This document shows positions 31,131 to 40,103 of a stretch of 41,428 bases of DNA, in pieces. The DNA comes from Oscillospiraceae bacterium (GTDB taxonomy: Bacteria > Bacillota > Clostridia > Oscillospirales > Oscillospiraceae), in contig SVLE01000012.1 of the NCBI GenBank assembly GCA_015068065.1, positions 1 through 41,428 of the forward strand, in the 5' to 3' direction. The position numbers and the translations under genes were made by a program. Under the pieces are notes generated by a model that had not been told where the DNA came from, did no database searches, and worked only from the letters and a program-made list of their open reading frames with translations. The first letter of the stretch is position 1. The number at the start of each line of letters is the position of its first letter.

Positions 31131-33887
31131 ATGAGTCTGATCACAAAACTGTTCGGCACCCGCTCCCAGCGGGAGCTGAAGTCCATCGAACCTATGGTGG
31201 CCAAGATCGAGGCACTGGAAGAGGAGTACAAGACCCTGTCCGACGCTCAGCTTCAGGCCAAGACCCCAGAGCTGAAGGCCCGCCTTGCTCAGGGCGAGAC
31301 GCTGGACGACATCCTGCCCGAGGCCTTTGCCGCCTGCCGGGAGGCCGCCTGGCGCGTGCTGGGTATGCGTCATTACCGGGTCCAGCTCATCGGCGGCATT
31401 ATCCTCCATCAGGGCCGCATCGCCGAAATGAAGACCGGCGAAGGCAAGACCCTTGTTGCTACTCTGCCCGCCTACCTGAACGCCCTGTCCGGCAACGGTG
31501 TACACATCGTCACCGTCAACGATTATCTGGCCAAGCGCGACTCGGAGTGGATGGGTAAAATCTTCCGTTTCATGGGCCTTACCGTAGGCCTTATCATCCA
31601 TGGCGTGACCGGTCAGGCCAAGAAGGACGCCTATCTTGCCGACATCACCTACGGTACCAACAACGAGTTTGGCTTTGACTATCTGCGCGACAACATGGCC
31701 CTGTACTCCTCGGAGCTGGTTCAGCGTGGACATTCCTTTGCCATCGTGGACGAGGTGGACTCCATCCTCATCGACGAGGCCCGCACTCCCCTCATCATCT
31801 CCGGCCAGGGCGAAAAGTCCACTCAGCTTTACACCGTGGTGGATCAGTTCGTCCGCCGTTTGAAGTGCGTACGCATCGCCAAGGTGGACAACAAGCAGGA
31901 GGAAGACACCTCTCTGGATGCGGACTATATCGTGGACGAAAAGGCCAAGACGGCCACCCTCACCGCCCGGGGCATCGCTAAGGCGGAGCAGGCCTTCAAC
32001 ATCGAAAATCTGGGCGACCCTCAGAACACCACCCTCTCCCACCACATCAATCAGGCCATTAAGGCCCACGGTGTGATGAAGCGGGACATTGATTACGTGG
32101 TCAAGGATGGTCAGGTCATCATTGTGGACGAGTTCACCGGACGTCTGATGTTTGGCCGCCGTTACAATGAAGGTCTACATCAGGCCATCGAAGCCAAGGA
32201 GCACGTGGAGGTGGCCAACGAGTCCAAGACCCTCGCCACCATTACCTTCCAGAACTACTTCCGCCTGTACGACAAGCTGTCCGGCATGACGGGTACCGCC
32301 ATGACCGAGGAGGAGGAGTTCGGCACCATCTACGAGCTGGACATTGTGGAGATCCCCACCAACCGTCCTCTGGCCCGCAAGGACCTGCCCGACACCGTAT
32401 ACAAGAACGAGCGGGGCAAGTACCGTGCCATCATCGATCAGATTGAGGAGTGCCACAAGAAGGGCCAGCCCGTTCTGGTGGGTACCATCTCTATCGAAAA
32501 ATCCGAACTGCTCAGCGACATGCTCCGCCGCCGGGGCATCAAGCACAACGTGCTCAACGCCAAGAACCACGAGAAGGAAGCTGAGATCGTAGCTCAAGCC
32601 GGCAAGTTCGGTTCCGTCACCGTTGCCACCAATATGGCCGGCCGCGGCACCGACATTATGCTGGGCGGCAACGCAGAGTTTCTGGCCAAGGCCGATCTGC
32701 GCAAGGCCGGCATGTCCGATGAGCTGATTGCCGAAGCCACCGGCTTTGCTGAAACGGATAACGAAGATATCCTCAACGCCCGCAGAATGTTCACCGAGGC
32801 CGAAGCAAAATACAAGGACGCCATCCGTGAAGAGGCCGACCGGGTACGGGAAGTAGGCGGTCTGTTCATTCTGGGCACCGAGCGGCACGAGTCCCGCCGC
32901 ATTGACAACCAGCTGCGCGGCCGCGCCGGCCGTCAGGGCGATCCGGGCGAGACCCGGTTCTACCTGTCTCTGGAGGACGACATCATGCGTCTGTTCGGCT
33001 CTGAGCGGGTGATGAACATGATGGAGCGTCTGGGTCTGGACGAGGACACCCCCATCGACGCCAAGATCCTCTCCGGAGCCATTGAAAATGCCCAGCGCCA
33101 GGTGGAGTCCCGCAACTTCCAGACCCGTAAGAGCGTGCTGGAATACGATGACGTAATGAATACCCAACGCAAGGTCATCTATGAACAGCGTGCACAGGTG
33201 CTGGACGGTCAGGACCTGCAGGACAGTATCAGCAACATGCTGCGCAACACAGTGGAGAGCGCTGTCCGCGGCCATATGGGCGAGCTGAAGCACATGGACG
33301 CGGAAACCTTCCAGGAGGCGATTTCCCTGTTCCGCACCATGTTCCTCTCCCCCGATGATCTGAACCTGACCGACGAAGAGCTGGCCGGATACGACGCGGA
33401 TGCTCTGGTGGACCTGGTGTCTGACAAGGCCCGGGAAGTCTACGCCGCCAAAGAAGAGGAAATTGGTTCCCAGCTCATGCGTGAATTGGAGCGGGTCATT
33501 ATGCTCCGAGTGGTGGACGAGTACTGGATGGACCAGATCGACGCCATGAACGAGCTGAAACAGGGCATTGGATTGCGCGCCTATGGCCAGAGCGACCCTG
33601 TGGTGGAGTACAAGCGCGAGGGCTTTGAAATGTTCGAGCAGATGATCGCCGCCATTCAGGAGGAGACCCTGCGCCGCCTGTTCCTGGTCCGCCTGCGCAA
33701 GAACGAAGAGGTCAAGCGCGAGCGTGTGGCAAAGATCACCGCCGAGTCTGCCGGCGGAGACGGTTCTGTTTCCAAACAACCGGTGAAAAAGGTGATTAAA
33801 ATCGGCCGCAACGACCCCTGTCCCTGCGGAAGCGGTCTGAAGTGGAAGAAGTGCACCTGTGATACCTATCATAAGGACGCTCAATAA
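31131..33887 (+). CDS. secA: Preprotein translocase ATPase SecA
   Basis: Motor ATPase that pushes preproteins through SecYEG. From the ATG after GAGGTG it has 918 residues; the track's GTG lies before the ribosome site. Walker A KTGEGKT is at 101-107, with FDYLRDNM, the DEAD-like [33 protein letters not shown] and the nucleotide-binding [13 protein letters not shown]. The C-terminal zinc tail reads [16 protein letters not shown], so the fourth ligand position is Cys shifted by one residue from the usual CC/CH. In many Firmicutes prfB follows secA; here a terminator follows and prfB is absent. One copy of the standard SecA1 type, not SecA2. Confidence 0.98.
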   Translation: MSLITKLFGTRSQRELKSIEPMVAKIEALEEEYKTLSDAQLQAKTPELKARLAQGETLDDILPEAFAACREAAWRVLGMRHYRVQLIGGIILHQGRIAEMKTGEGKTLVATLPAYLNALSGNGVHIVTVNDYLAKRDSEWMGKIFRFMGLTVGLIIHGVTGQAKKDAYLADITYGTNNEFGFDYLRDNMALYSSELVQRGHSFAIVDEVDSILIDEARTPLIISGQGEKSTQLYTVVDQFVRRLKCVRIAKVDNKQEEDTSLDADYIVDEKAKTATLTARGIAKAEQAFNIENLGDPQNTTLSHHINQAIKAHGVMKRDIDYVVKDGQVIIVDEFTGRLMFGRRYNEGLHQAIEAKEHVEVANESKTLATITFQNYFRLYDKLSGMTGTAMTEEEEFGTIYELDIVEIPTNRPLARKDLPDTVYKNERGKYRAIIDQIEECHKKGQPVLVGTISIEKSELLSDMLRRRGIKHNVLNAKNHEKEAEIVAQAGKFGSVTVATNMAGRGTDIMLGGNAEFLAKADLRKAGMSDELIAEATGFAETDNEDILNARRMFTEAEAKYKDAIREEADRVREVGGLFILGTERHESRRIDNQLRGRAGRQGDPGETRFYLSLEDDIMRLFGSERVMNMMERLGLDEDTPIDAKILSGAIENAQRQVESRNFQTRKSVLEYDDVMNTQRKVIYEQRAQVLDGQDLQDSISNMLRNTVESAVRGHMGELKHMDAETFQEAISLFRTMFLSPDDLNLTDEELAGYDADALVDLVSDKAREVYAAKEEEIGSQLMRELERVIMLRVVDEYWMDQIDAMNELKQGIGLRAYGQSDPVVEYKREGFEMFEQMIAAIQEETLRRLFLVRLRKNEEVKRERVAKITAESAGGDGSVSKQPVKKVIKIGRNDPCPCGSGLKWKKCTCDTYHKDAQ

Positions 33888-33893
33888 GATACA

Positions 33894-33930
33894 GAAATCC
33901 CGCCGGCTACATTAGTCGGCGGGATTTCTT
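33894..33930 (+). terminator. Intrinsic terminator after secA
   Basis: GAAATCCCGCCG and its exact complement with an 11-base loop, followed by TTAT. The 130 bases between this hairpin and the EF-G2 stop hold no gene, only the next terminator. Confidence 0.8.
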
Positions 33931-34015
33931 ATGCTGCATATGCCCCGGGCTTGCATACGCAAAAAACTCAATCAAACAAGTTCAAGTCCCGTTTCGAAAA
34001 AGGCAAACTTTTTTG

Positions 34016-34054
34016 TATAAAGAAACCTGCTCCCCCGAATGGGGGAGCAGGTTT
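34016..34054 (-). terminator. Intrinsic terminator after the EF-G2-like gene
   Basis: A 14-bp perfect stem (AAACCTGCTCCCCC and complement, loop GAAT) is followed on the minus strand by CTTTATAC. Confidence 0.75.
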
Positions 34055-34064
34055 AGATGAAAGA

Positions 34065-36137
34065 TTATTCCTCTTCCATGGCCTTGGCCGCCTCAATTGC
34101 CTTCTGCTGAGCGGCAGGGGGGCAATCCTCGTAGCGGGCAAAGTGGAAAGTAAAGGAACCGCGGGCCTGGGTCATAGCACGCAGGTCGATGGTGTAGGAC
34201 ATCATCTCGGCCATGGGAACCTCGGCCTCGATGATCTGCTCGCCGCCGTCGGTGGGGGTCATACCCATAACACGGCCGCGGCGCTTGTTCAGGTCGCCGA
34301 TCACGTCGCCCATGTAGGCGTCGGGCACGGTAACCTTCAGCTCACCAACAGGCTCCATGAGGACGGGGTTTGCCTCGGGCATAGCAGCCTTATAGGCCAG
34401 CTGAGCGGCGGTCTTGAAGGCGATTTCGGAGGAGTCAACGGGATGGTAGGAACCATCGTACAGGACGGCCTTCAGGTTGACTACGGGATAGCCGGCCAAC
34501 GGACCGTGGACACAGGCCTCGCGCAGGCCCTTTTCCACCGCGGGGAAGTAGTTCTTGGGCACGGAGCCGCCGAAAACTTCCTCGGCAAAGACCAGCTGCT
34601 CTTCGTCGAAGTTGGGCTCGAAGCGGATCCACACGTCACCGAACTGGCCGGAACCGCCGGTCTGCTTCTTATGACGGCCCTGCTTGGAGACGGTCTTGCG
34701 AATCTTCTCACGGTAGGGCACGCGAGGCTCTTTCAGCTCTACATCCACATTGAAACGGGACTTCAGTTTGGCAACGAGCACGTCCACATGGATATCACCG
34801 GCCGCGGTGAGGACCATCTGACGGGTCTCGGCGTTGTTGACCACGGTGAAGGTGGGATCTTCTTCATTCAGGCGGGCCAGACCCTGAGCGACCTTGTCTT
34901 CCTGACCACGGGTCTTGGGAGAGATGGCCACCTGATAGCAGGGTTCGGCAAAGGGCAGGGCCTTGAGGGAGACGACCTTACGGGTGTCGCACAGAGTATC
35001 GCCGGTCTTGACCTTGTCCATCTTGCCGATGGCACCGATGTCACCGCAGGAGAGGGTCTTGACTTCGGTTGCCTTCTTGCCGCGCATCTCGTACAGACGG
35101 CCCAGCTTCTCGCTGTCGCCGGTGCGGGCGTTGACCAGAGGCATATCGGAAGTGATCTCACCGGACAGCACCTTGACAAAGGAGAACTTGCCGTACTGAT
35201 CGGCAACGGTCTTGAATACGAATGCGGTGGGCACGCCGCCGGGGGAAACGACGAACTCTTCGCTCTCGCCGTCCTGACGGGTAGCCTTGTGGTAGTTGCC
35301 CTCCATGGGGTTGGGGAGCAGGTCCACAATGTAGTCCATGAGCATCAGGGAACCCATGCAGTTGACCGCGGAGCCGCACAGCACGGGGAACAGGGACAGC
35401 TCGCGCACGCCCTGACGCAGACCGGTGATCATCTCGGCATAGGTGAAGTCCTCGCCGGAGAAGAACTTGTCCATAAATTCCTCGCTGGTCTCGGCCACGG
35501 ACTCCTTCAGCGCGTCGTTGAATTCGGTGATAACCTCGTCCTTGCCGGCGGGCACGTCGATCTCCACGCGCTTGAGGTTCTGCATCTCGTAGGCGCGCTT
35601 GTTCAGCACGTCGATAATGCCGGTGACCTTCTTGTTTTCATCCCAGATGGGAACGACCACGGGAGCAATCTTGTTGCCGTAGCGCTCACGCAGGGCATTG
35701 AACGTGGCGTTATAATCGGAGTTGTCCTCGTCCGTTTTGGAGATGTAAATGAAGCGAGGCATATTGCGCTCTTCGCAGTACTTCCACGCCTTTTCCAAAC
35801 CGACGGATACACCGTCCTTGGCAGAGCAGACGATGATGGCGGCATCGGCGGCACGCAGTGCGGCAACCACTTCACCGGCAAAACCAGCACTGCCCGGAGT
35901 GTCCAGAATATTGATCTTACAGCCCTTGTACTCCAGAGGGGCAACGGCGGTGGTGATGGAAATCTGACGCTTGGTCTCCTCAGGATCGTAGTCGCACACG
36001 GTGTTGCCGTCCACGGCCTTGCCCATACGGTCCAGCGCACCGGTCATATAAAGCAGACTCTCCGCCAGGGCGGTCTTTCCGTTACCACCGTGACCCAGAA
36101 GGCAGACGTTGCGGATGTTTTGAACAGAATAACTCAT
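34065..36137 (-). CDS. Elongation factor G-like GTPase (EF-G2 type)
   Basis: Translational GTPase related to EF-G, 690 residues, with G-domain, domain II, and domains III-V (GSGQFGDVWIRFEP for domain IV, LNKRRGRVMGM for domain V). The G1 loop is GHGGNGKT at 15-22 instead of canonical GHIDAGKTT, and the G4 motif is SKTDED, not NKMD, so it belongs to the divergent EF-G2/FusA-like group, not to the housekeeping FusA found in the str operon. I prefer the ATG at 36137 (after AAGGAG) to the track's GTG, which touches that site. Roles proposed for such paralogues include translocation or recycling under stress; none is shown here. A palindrome covers its promoter. Confidence 0.9.
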   Translation of the reverse strand: MSYSVQNIRNVCLLGHGGNGKTALAESLLYMTGALDRMGKAVDGNTVCDYDPEETKRQISITTAVAPLEYKGCKINILDTPGSAGFAGEVVAALRAADAAIIVCSAKDGVSVGLEKAWKYCEERNMPRFIYISKTDEDNSDYNATFNALRERYGNKIAPVVVPIWDENKKVTGIIDVLNKRAYEMQNLKRVEIDVPAGKDEVITEFNDALKESVAETSEEFMDKFFSGEDFTYAEMITGLRQGVRELSLFPVLCGSAVNCMGSLMLMDYIVDLLPNPMEGNYHKATRQDGESEEFVVSPGGVPTAFVFKTVADQYGKFSFVKVLSGEITSDMPLVNARTGDSEKLGRLYEMRGKKATEVKTLSCGDIGAIGKMDKVKTGDTLCDTRKVVSLKALPFAEPCYQVAISPKTRGQEDKVAQGLARLNEEDPTFTVVNNAETRQMVLTAAGDIHVDVLVAKLKSRFNVDVELKEPRVPYREKIRKTVSKQGRHKKQTGGSGQFGDVWIRFEPNFDEEQLVFAEEVFGGSVPKNYFPAVEKGLREACVHGPLAGYPVVNLKAVLYDGSYHPVDSSEIAFKTAAQLAYKAAMPEANPVLMEPVGELKVTVPDAYMGDVIGDLNKRRGRVMGMTPTDGGEQIIEAEVPMAEMMSYTIDLRAMTQARGSFTFHFARYEDCPPAAQQKAIEAAKAMEEE

Positions 36138-36215
36138 ACTTGTTTCCACTCCTTACAATTGGGCTTTTCTGAGACAAGCTTCGGCTTTGGCCAAAGCAAT
36201 ATCATGCTGTTGGCT

Positions 36216-36257
36216 ATTATATAACAAAACGTCAAAAAACACAACAGTTTTTTGACG
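36216..36257 (-). promoter_or_regulatory. EF-G2 promoter overlapped by an 11-bp-armed palindrome
   Basis: On the minus strand TTGTGT and TATAAT are 17 bases apart. A perfect inverted repeat, CGTCAAAAAAC and GTTTTTTGACG with a six-base centre (36230-36257), sits exactly over the -35. Such placement suits a repressor operator. As RNA it would be upstream of the transcript start, so it is more likely a DNA site. Confidence 0.6.
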
Positions 36258-36304
36258 AAAATGTAAATGAGCGATTTAGTGCGGCAAAGTGCTGGGAAAT
36301 AAAG

Positions 36305-36330
36305 AACGGGACGCGGTATGCGTCCCGTTT
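36305..36330 (-). terminator. Intrinsic terminator after the anti-sigma gene
   Basis: AACGGGACGC and its complement around GGTAT; on the minus strand it ends in TTCTTTATTT. Confidence 0.8.
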
Positions 36331-36340
36331 GATTGAATTT

Positions 36341-37108
36341 TCAGTTGGTAATCAGTTCCACAGCCAGAGGCTTTTCCGGACCGATCCCCTCCACTTCGGC
36401 CAGAATGAGCCACAACGCCATATCGCAGTCGCCCGCTTCCGGAACATTGCGCAGGACGGTGACACTGTCTGCCGTCAACCCGGAAATCGTATGGGAGATG
36501 GAACTGCTGGGTTCCTGCACCACCACAGCCAGCAGTCGGCGGGCATGGAAGTATTCTTCATCATAAGTGTCTGCCACGGTGGACAGGTCATTGTCAGAAA
36601 GGCTGCTGAGGAAGCGCGAGAGTGCCTGCGTGCTGTCCAGCAGGACGGCGGAGGGATCAGAAGAAATGCCCGTGTCACTCAGGCGAAGGCGCTGCTCATT
36701 GGAGACGGGCTGCGTCTCATCAGTCAGGGCAACAGGCTGAGTGGCAGCGCGCCAGGCCGCGGAGAGCTGCTGTGGGTCGGGGTTGGCGTTAGGGTTAGGC
36801 AGAGCCACATACCAGGCCGTTACGCACAGCACAAGGCAGGCGGCAAGACCGGTAAGCTGACGAACAAAGCGACGGCGGGAGCGGGTGCGCTCCGCCTTAA
36901 TGCTCGCCATGACGGAGCGGGACAGTTCCGGGGGCACGTCCACTTCGCCCAGTCCGGCGAGGGCGCTGTGCATTCCCTTCATCTCGTCGGCGATGGCCCG
37001 GCAGACGGGACATTCCTGTAGATGGGCGGTCAGTTCCGCTTCTTCCTGCGCCGTCAGCTCGCCGTCCAAGCGGGCGCTGATGAGGTCGAGATACAATTCA
37101 CAATTCAT
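36341..37108 (-). CDS. Putative anti-sigma factor with zinc-finger (zf-HC2) domain
   Basis: Probable membrane anti-sigma factor for the ECF sigma encoded just upstream. The 255 residues begin with a ZAS/zf-HC2 motif, H29 LQE C33 PV C36, then a basic stretch (ERTRSRRRF), one TM helix at about 84-103 and a roughly 150-residue extracytoplasmic domain I do not recognise. GGAGGTGA precedes the ATG, 34 bases after the sigma stop. Family knowledge: such proteins hold the sigma at the membrane and release it after proteolysis. A terminator closes the unit. FtsH in this window is a different protease and not expected to be specific for it. Confidence 0.85.
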   Translation of the reverse strand: MNCELYLDLISARLDGELTAQEEAELTAHLQECPVCRAIADEMKGMHSALAGLGEVDVPPELSRSVMASIKAERTRSRRRFVRQLTGLAACLVLCVTAWYVALPNPNANPDPQQLSAAWRAATQPVALTDETQPVSNEQRLRLSDTGISSDPSAVLLDSTQALSRFLSSLSDNDLSTVADTYDEEYFHARRLLAVVVQEPSSSISHTISGLTADSVTVLRNVPEAGDCDMALWLILAEVEGIGPEKPLAVELITN

Positions 37109-37142
37109 GCCGGGTCACCTCCAATTCAAATGGTTTCGATGG

Positions 37143-37727
37143 TTAAGACGATGGTGGGCTGGAAAAGTTCCCGCTTTCCACCAAAATTTTTCGCAGGGAA
37201 TTTCTGGCTCGGGCAATGCGTGATTTTACCGTTCCCGCCTCCAGATCCAGAATATCTCCGATCTCCTGATAGGACAGTCCATTGATCTCACGCATAACCA
37301 GTACCTGACGGTGCTCGTCCGAGAGCTGTTCCAGTCCTCTGGCCACGGCTCTTCGCAGTTCCTGCCGTTCCAGCTCCTGTTCCGGTTGGAATCGCTCATC
37401 GGGGATGTCGGGTGTACTGTCGTCCTCCTCATTTACAGGCATGGGAGCGGAGACGTCCTGTCGCCGCTTCTGACGACGCAGATGGTCAATACAGGCGTTG
37501 GAGGCCAGACGGTACACCCAGGTGGAGAAGGCGCTGTCGCCCTTGAAAAATTTCAGCCCACGCCAGGCGTTGAGAAATGCCTCCTGTGCCAGATCCATGG
37601 CATCCTCCGGGTTTCCCGTCATGCGCAGGGTCAAATTGTAAATGCGCTTTTCGTTGTCACGCATAAGCTGGGCAAAGGCCTCGTCATCCCCGGCTTTGGC
37701 CCGGGTCACAAGTTCCTGTTCGGTCAA
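37143..37727 (-). CDS. ECF-subfamily RNA polymerase sigma factor (SigW/RpoE-like)
   Basis: Group 4 sigma factor of 194 residues. Region 2 is clear (NLTLRMTGNPEDAMDLAQEAFLNAW, then FSTWVYRLASNACIDHLRR), a variable linker rich in Asp/Glu/Pro follows (about 90-115), and region 4 is LSDEHRQVLVMREINGLSYQEIGDIL with VKSRIARARNSLRK. The start codon is TTG, with GGTGAG six bases before it; the only nearby ATG is out of frame. It sits between dusB (36 bases upstream) and its presumed anti-sigma, likely one operon. The signal it responds to is unknown; cell envelope stress is the usual assumption. No target promoter could be picked by eye. Confidence 0.93.
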   Translation of the reverse strand: MTEQELVTRAKAGDDEAFAQLMRDNEKRIYNLTLRMTGNPEDAMDLAQEAFLNAWRGLKFFKGDSAFSTWVYRLASNACIDHLRRQKRRQDVSAPMPVNEEDDSTPDIPDERFQPEQELERQELRRAVARGLEQLSDEHRQVLVMREINGLSYQEIGDILDLEAGTVKSRIARARNSLRKILVESGNFSSPPSS

Positions 37728-37763
37728 GACATTCTCACCGCCTTTCCAGTGTCAATTAGTTTG

Positions 37764-38735
37764 TCAGCACAAGTCCCGTTTGATGCCCGCAGTCACGCGG
37801 TATACATCCTCAAGTGTGGTAATTTTACAGATCTGTTCCTTATAATAACCCGCATGGGACACGCCCTTCAGATACCAGGCGTACTGCTTGCGGGCCTCCA
37901 GGCAGGCAACCTTCTCCCCCTTGTTGGCGGCGGCCATCTCAAACTGGCGTACAGCGGTATCGCACCGCTCTGACAGGGGTGGGATCGGCGGGATCTCGCG
38001 TCCCTCCAACGCCGCTTTACACTGAGCAAAAATCCACGGATTGCCAAATACACCCCGGCCGATCATGGCCATGTCTGCTCCGGTGTATTTTAAAATGCGT
38101 ATGGCATCCTTTGCATCAAACACATCGCCGTTTGCGATAACGGGGATTTGCACGGCATGCTTGACCTCACGGATCCAGTCCCAGTTGGCAGTGCCGGCAT
38201 ACATCTGAGTGCGGGTACGGCCATGAACGGCTACGGCTGCAACTCCTGCCTGCTCCATGGCTTTGGCAAATTCCACGCAGTTGATATTGCCCTTGTCCCA
38301 TCCAAGTCGCATTTTCACCGTGACCGGACAGCCCGCGCCCCGGATGACCGCCTCGGCTACCCTTACGGCAAGATCAGGAGTGCGCATCAATCCGGAGCCA
38401 TCCCCGCTGTTGGCAATTTTAGGAACGGGACAGCCCATGTTGATGTCGATGATATCCGCACCGGAGATCTCACGGGCGATGGCAGCGGCCTCCTGCATAC
38501 AAACAGGGTCGCTGCCGAAGATCTGGGCGGCGGAAGGGTGTTCATCCTCCCCAAGCTGGAGCAGGGGGATGGATTTTTTATCCTGATAGCACAGGGCCTT
38601 GGCACTGACCATTTCGGTAATGGTCAGCCCCGCCCCCTGTTCCCGGCAGATGGTGCGAAAGGCCATATCGGTCACACCGGCCATGGGGCCGAGAGCCAGA
38701 CGGCTGTTGATCTTCACGCCACCGATATCCACCAT
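37764..38735 (-). CDS. dusB: tRNA-dihydrouridine synthase, DusB type
   Basis: FMN-dependent reduction of uridines in the tRNA D-loop. The 323 residues form a TIM barrel then a helical domain. Signatures are LALGPMAGVTDMAFR at the start, INMGCPVPKIANSGDGSGLM with the probable catalytic cysteine at residue 102, KMRLGW, VHGRTRTQMYAG and IANGDV with IGRGVFGNPWIF. The ATG follows AAGGAGGGGC. It is first in an apparent dusB, sigma, anti-sigma unit, an unusual partnership, since dusB is more often placed beside nifR3/fis or hslO-type genes. Its promoter overlaps that of the divergent DUF815 gene. Confidence 0.94.
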   Translation of the reverse strand: MVDIGGVKINSRLALGPMAGVTDMAFRTICREQGAGLTITEMVSAKALCYQDKKSIPLLQLGEDEHPSAAQIFGSDPVCMQEAAAIAREISGADIIDINMGCPVPKIANSGDGSGLMRTPDLAVRVAEAVIRGAGCPVTVKMRLGWDKGNINCVEFAKAMEQAGVAAVAVHGRTRTQMYAGTANWDWIREVKHAVQIPVIANGDVFDAKDAIRILKYTGADMAMIGRGVFGNPWIFAQCKAALEGREIPPIPPLSERCDTAVRQFEMAAANKGEKVACLEARKQYAWYLKGVSHAGYYKEQICKITTLEDVYRVTAGIKRDLC

Positions 38736-38768
38736 GTCAGCCCCTCCTTATCCTTGTAATATCAATGT

Positions 38769-38820
38769 ATTGTAACATAGCCGGGAGCGGTTGACAAGGG
38801 CAACACCATTGCCGTACAAT
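38769..38820. promoter_or_regulatory. Divergent promoters with overlapping -35 boxes
   Basis: Plus strand: TTGACA (38791-38796), 18 bases, TACAAT (38815-38820), for the DUF815 gene. Minus strand: TTGTCA (38792-38797), 17 bases, TACAAT (38769-38774), for dusB. The two -35 boxes share five bases, so the two promoters should compete for polymerase. Confidence 0.6.
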
Positions 38821-38857
38821 GAGACATGCTGTTTTGAAAAGAAAGGTGAATTCTGAT

Positions 38858-40060
38858 ATGGATATCCAGAAACTGCGCGGAGCGCTGAAGGGCGTGTGTG
38901 CCTATAAAAACGTGATGGACAAGCCCGTGATGCGGGAACTGACCCGGCTGGTGGATCAGCTGTGCACCGGCCAGGGCGAGTGGGCGCTGGAAGGGTACAC
39001 AAACCTGTTTTTCACCCTGCGGCAGGAGGGCGCTCTTGGACTAGGCGCCTGGCTGGATAAGGCTGTGCGCTACGAGGAGAATCCCTATGCTGACCTGATC
39101 GCCCATAGTGGTGACGACCCCGCTCTGGTGCAGGCTGCACAGCAGGATGTAACGCTGTTCAACACGCTGGCCCGGAGTGAGGGCAGTGAATTTATCACCT
39201 CTCTGGGTGAGCTGTTGGGCAAAGAATATGCCGAAACGGTTGCCGCGCTACCCCGATGGACGGCAGGTAAAGCCATTGATTTTGAAGAACTGACGGAGTT
39301 TTACCGCCTGCACGGCGCGGGACTGTTTGCCCGCTATCGTGCCTTTTTGTGGGAGGACGGACAGCTGTTCCCGGTGGAACAGCCGGACAGCCCCAAGCCG
39401 GAGGAGCTGCTGGGCTATGAGATGCAGCGCCAACAGGTCATCGCCAACACCCGCGCCCTTGTTGCGGGTCATTCAGTGAACAATGTGCTGCTGTTCGGCG
39501 ACAGCGGCACGGGCAAGTCCGCAACCGTCAAGTCCCTGCTCACCCAGCCGGGTTTGGAGGCCCTGCGGCTGATCGAGGTGCAGAAGGACGGACTCTCCGA
39601 CATGACCCGTCTGATCCGCACCCTGCGCAGCAAGCCCCAGAAGTTCATTTTGTTCATTGACGATCTGGCCTTCGATCAGGACGACAAGGTGTTCTCCGCA
39701 CTGAAAACCATTCTGGAAGGCGGTCTGGAACCCCGCCCAGCCAACGTGGCCGTCTATGCCACCTCCAACCGCCGGCATCTGGTACGCCAGACCTTCAGTG
39801 AGCGGGCAGGCGAGGAAATAGACACCTTTGAGACCATCGCGGAAAAAACTGCTCTGTCCGAGCGGTTCGGTCTGCGTATCCTCTATCAGAACATGGACAA
39901 GAAGGGCTATCTGGCGCTGGTTGACCATCTGGCCGCCCGGGAGGGCATTGAGATGGACTCCGAGAAACTCCACTCCCTTGCCATGACGTGGGATATCCGC
40001 CACGGCGGCAGAACACCCCGTTCGGCGCGGCAGTTTATTGCCAGTCTGAGCGTGGAATAA
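38858..40060 (+). CDS. DUF815-family AAA+ ATP-binding protein
   Basis: ATPase of unknown cell role, 400 residues. Start ATG follows AAAGGTG; the track's earlier start lies just downstream of the promoter and lacks a ribosome site. The N-terminal half (1-190) is helical and unrecognised; the C-terminal AAA+ core has Walker A GDSGTGKS at 214-221, Walker B FILFIDDLAFD, a sensor region YATSNRRHLVRQ and an arginine-containing LSERFGLRI. This layout matches DUF815 proteins common in Firmicutes and Proteobacteria. It is a single gene with a consensus promoter and terminator. Confidence 0.88.
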   Translation: MDIQKLRGALKGVCAYKNVMDKPVMRELTRLVDQLCTGQGEWALEGYTNLFFTLRQEGALGLGAWLDKAVRYEENPYADLIAHSGDDPALVQAAQQDVTLFNTLARSEGSEFITSLGELLGKEYAETVAALPRWTAGKAIDFEELTEFYRLHGAGLFARYRAFLWEDGQLFPVEQPDSPKPEELLGYEMQRQQVIANTRALVAGHSVNNVLLFGDSGTGKSATVKSLLTQPGLEALRLIEVQKDGLSDMTRLIRTLRSKPQKFILFIDDLAFDQDDKVFSALKTILEGGLEPRPANVAVYATSNRRHLVRQTFSERAGEEIDTFETIAEKTALSERFGLRILYQNMDKKGYLALVDHLAAREGIEMDSEKLHSLAMTWDIRHGGRTPRSARQFIASLSVE

Positions 40061-40065
40061 CAGAC

Positions 40066-40100
40066 AAAAAAGGTGCCTCCCTGACGAGAGACACCTTTTT
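40066..40100. terminator. Bidirectional terminator between DUF815 and phosphoglucomutase genes
   Basis: AAAAAGGTG pairs with CACCTTTTT, extended by CTC/GAG after one mismatch, between two convergent genes. Confidence 0.85.
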
Positions 40101-40103
40101 GTA

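Noticed and set aside
31131-33887. SecA2 or an accessory Sec system
   Set aside because: Full length of 918 residues with the zinc-binding C-tail and no glycosyltransferase or SecY2 neighbour fits ordinary SecA.
33975-34010. GTTCAAGTCCC, resembling a tRNA T-loop
   Set aside because: No acceptor, D or anticodon stem can be built around it, and no matching 3' end is present.
33951-36224. 757-aa plus-strand ORF opposite the EF-G2 gene
   Set aside because: Shadow frame that also runs through both terminators and the promoter palindrome.
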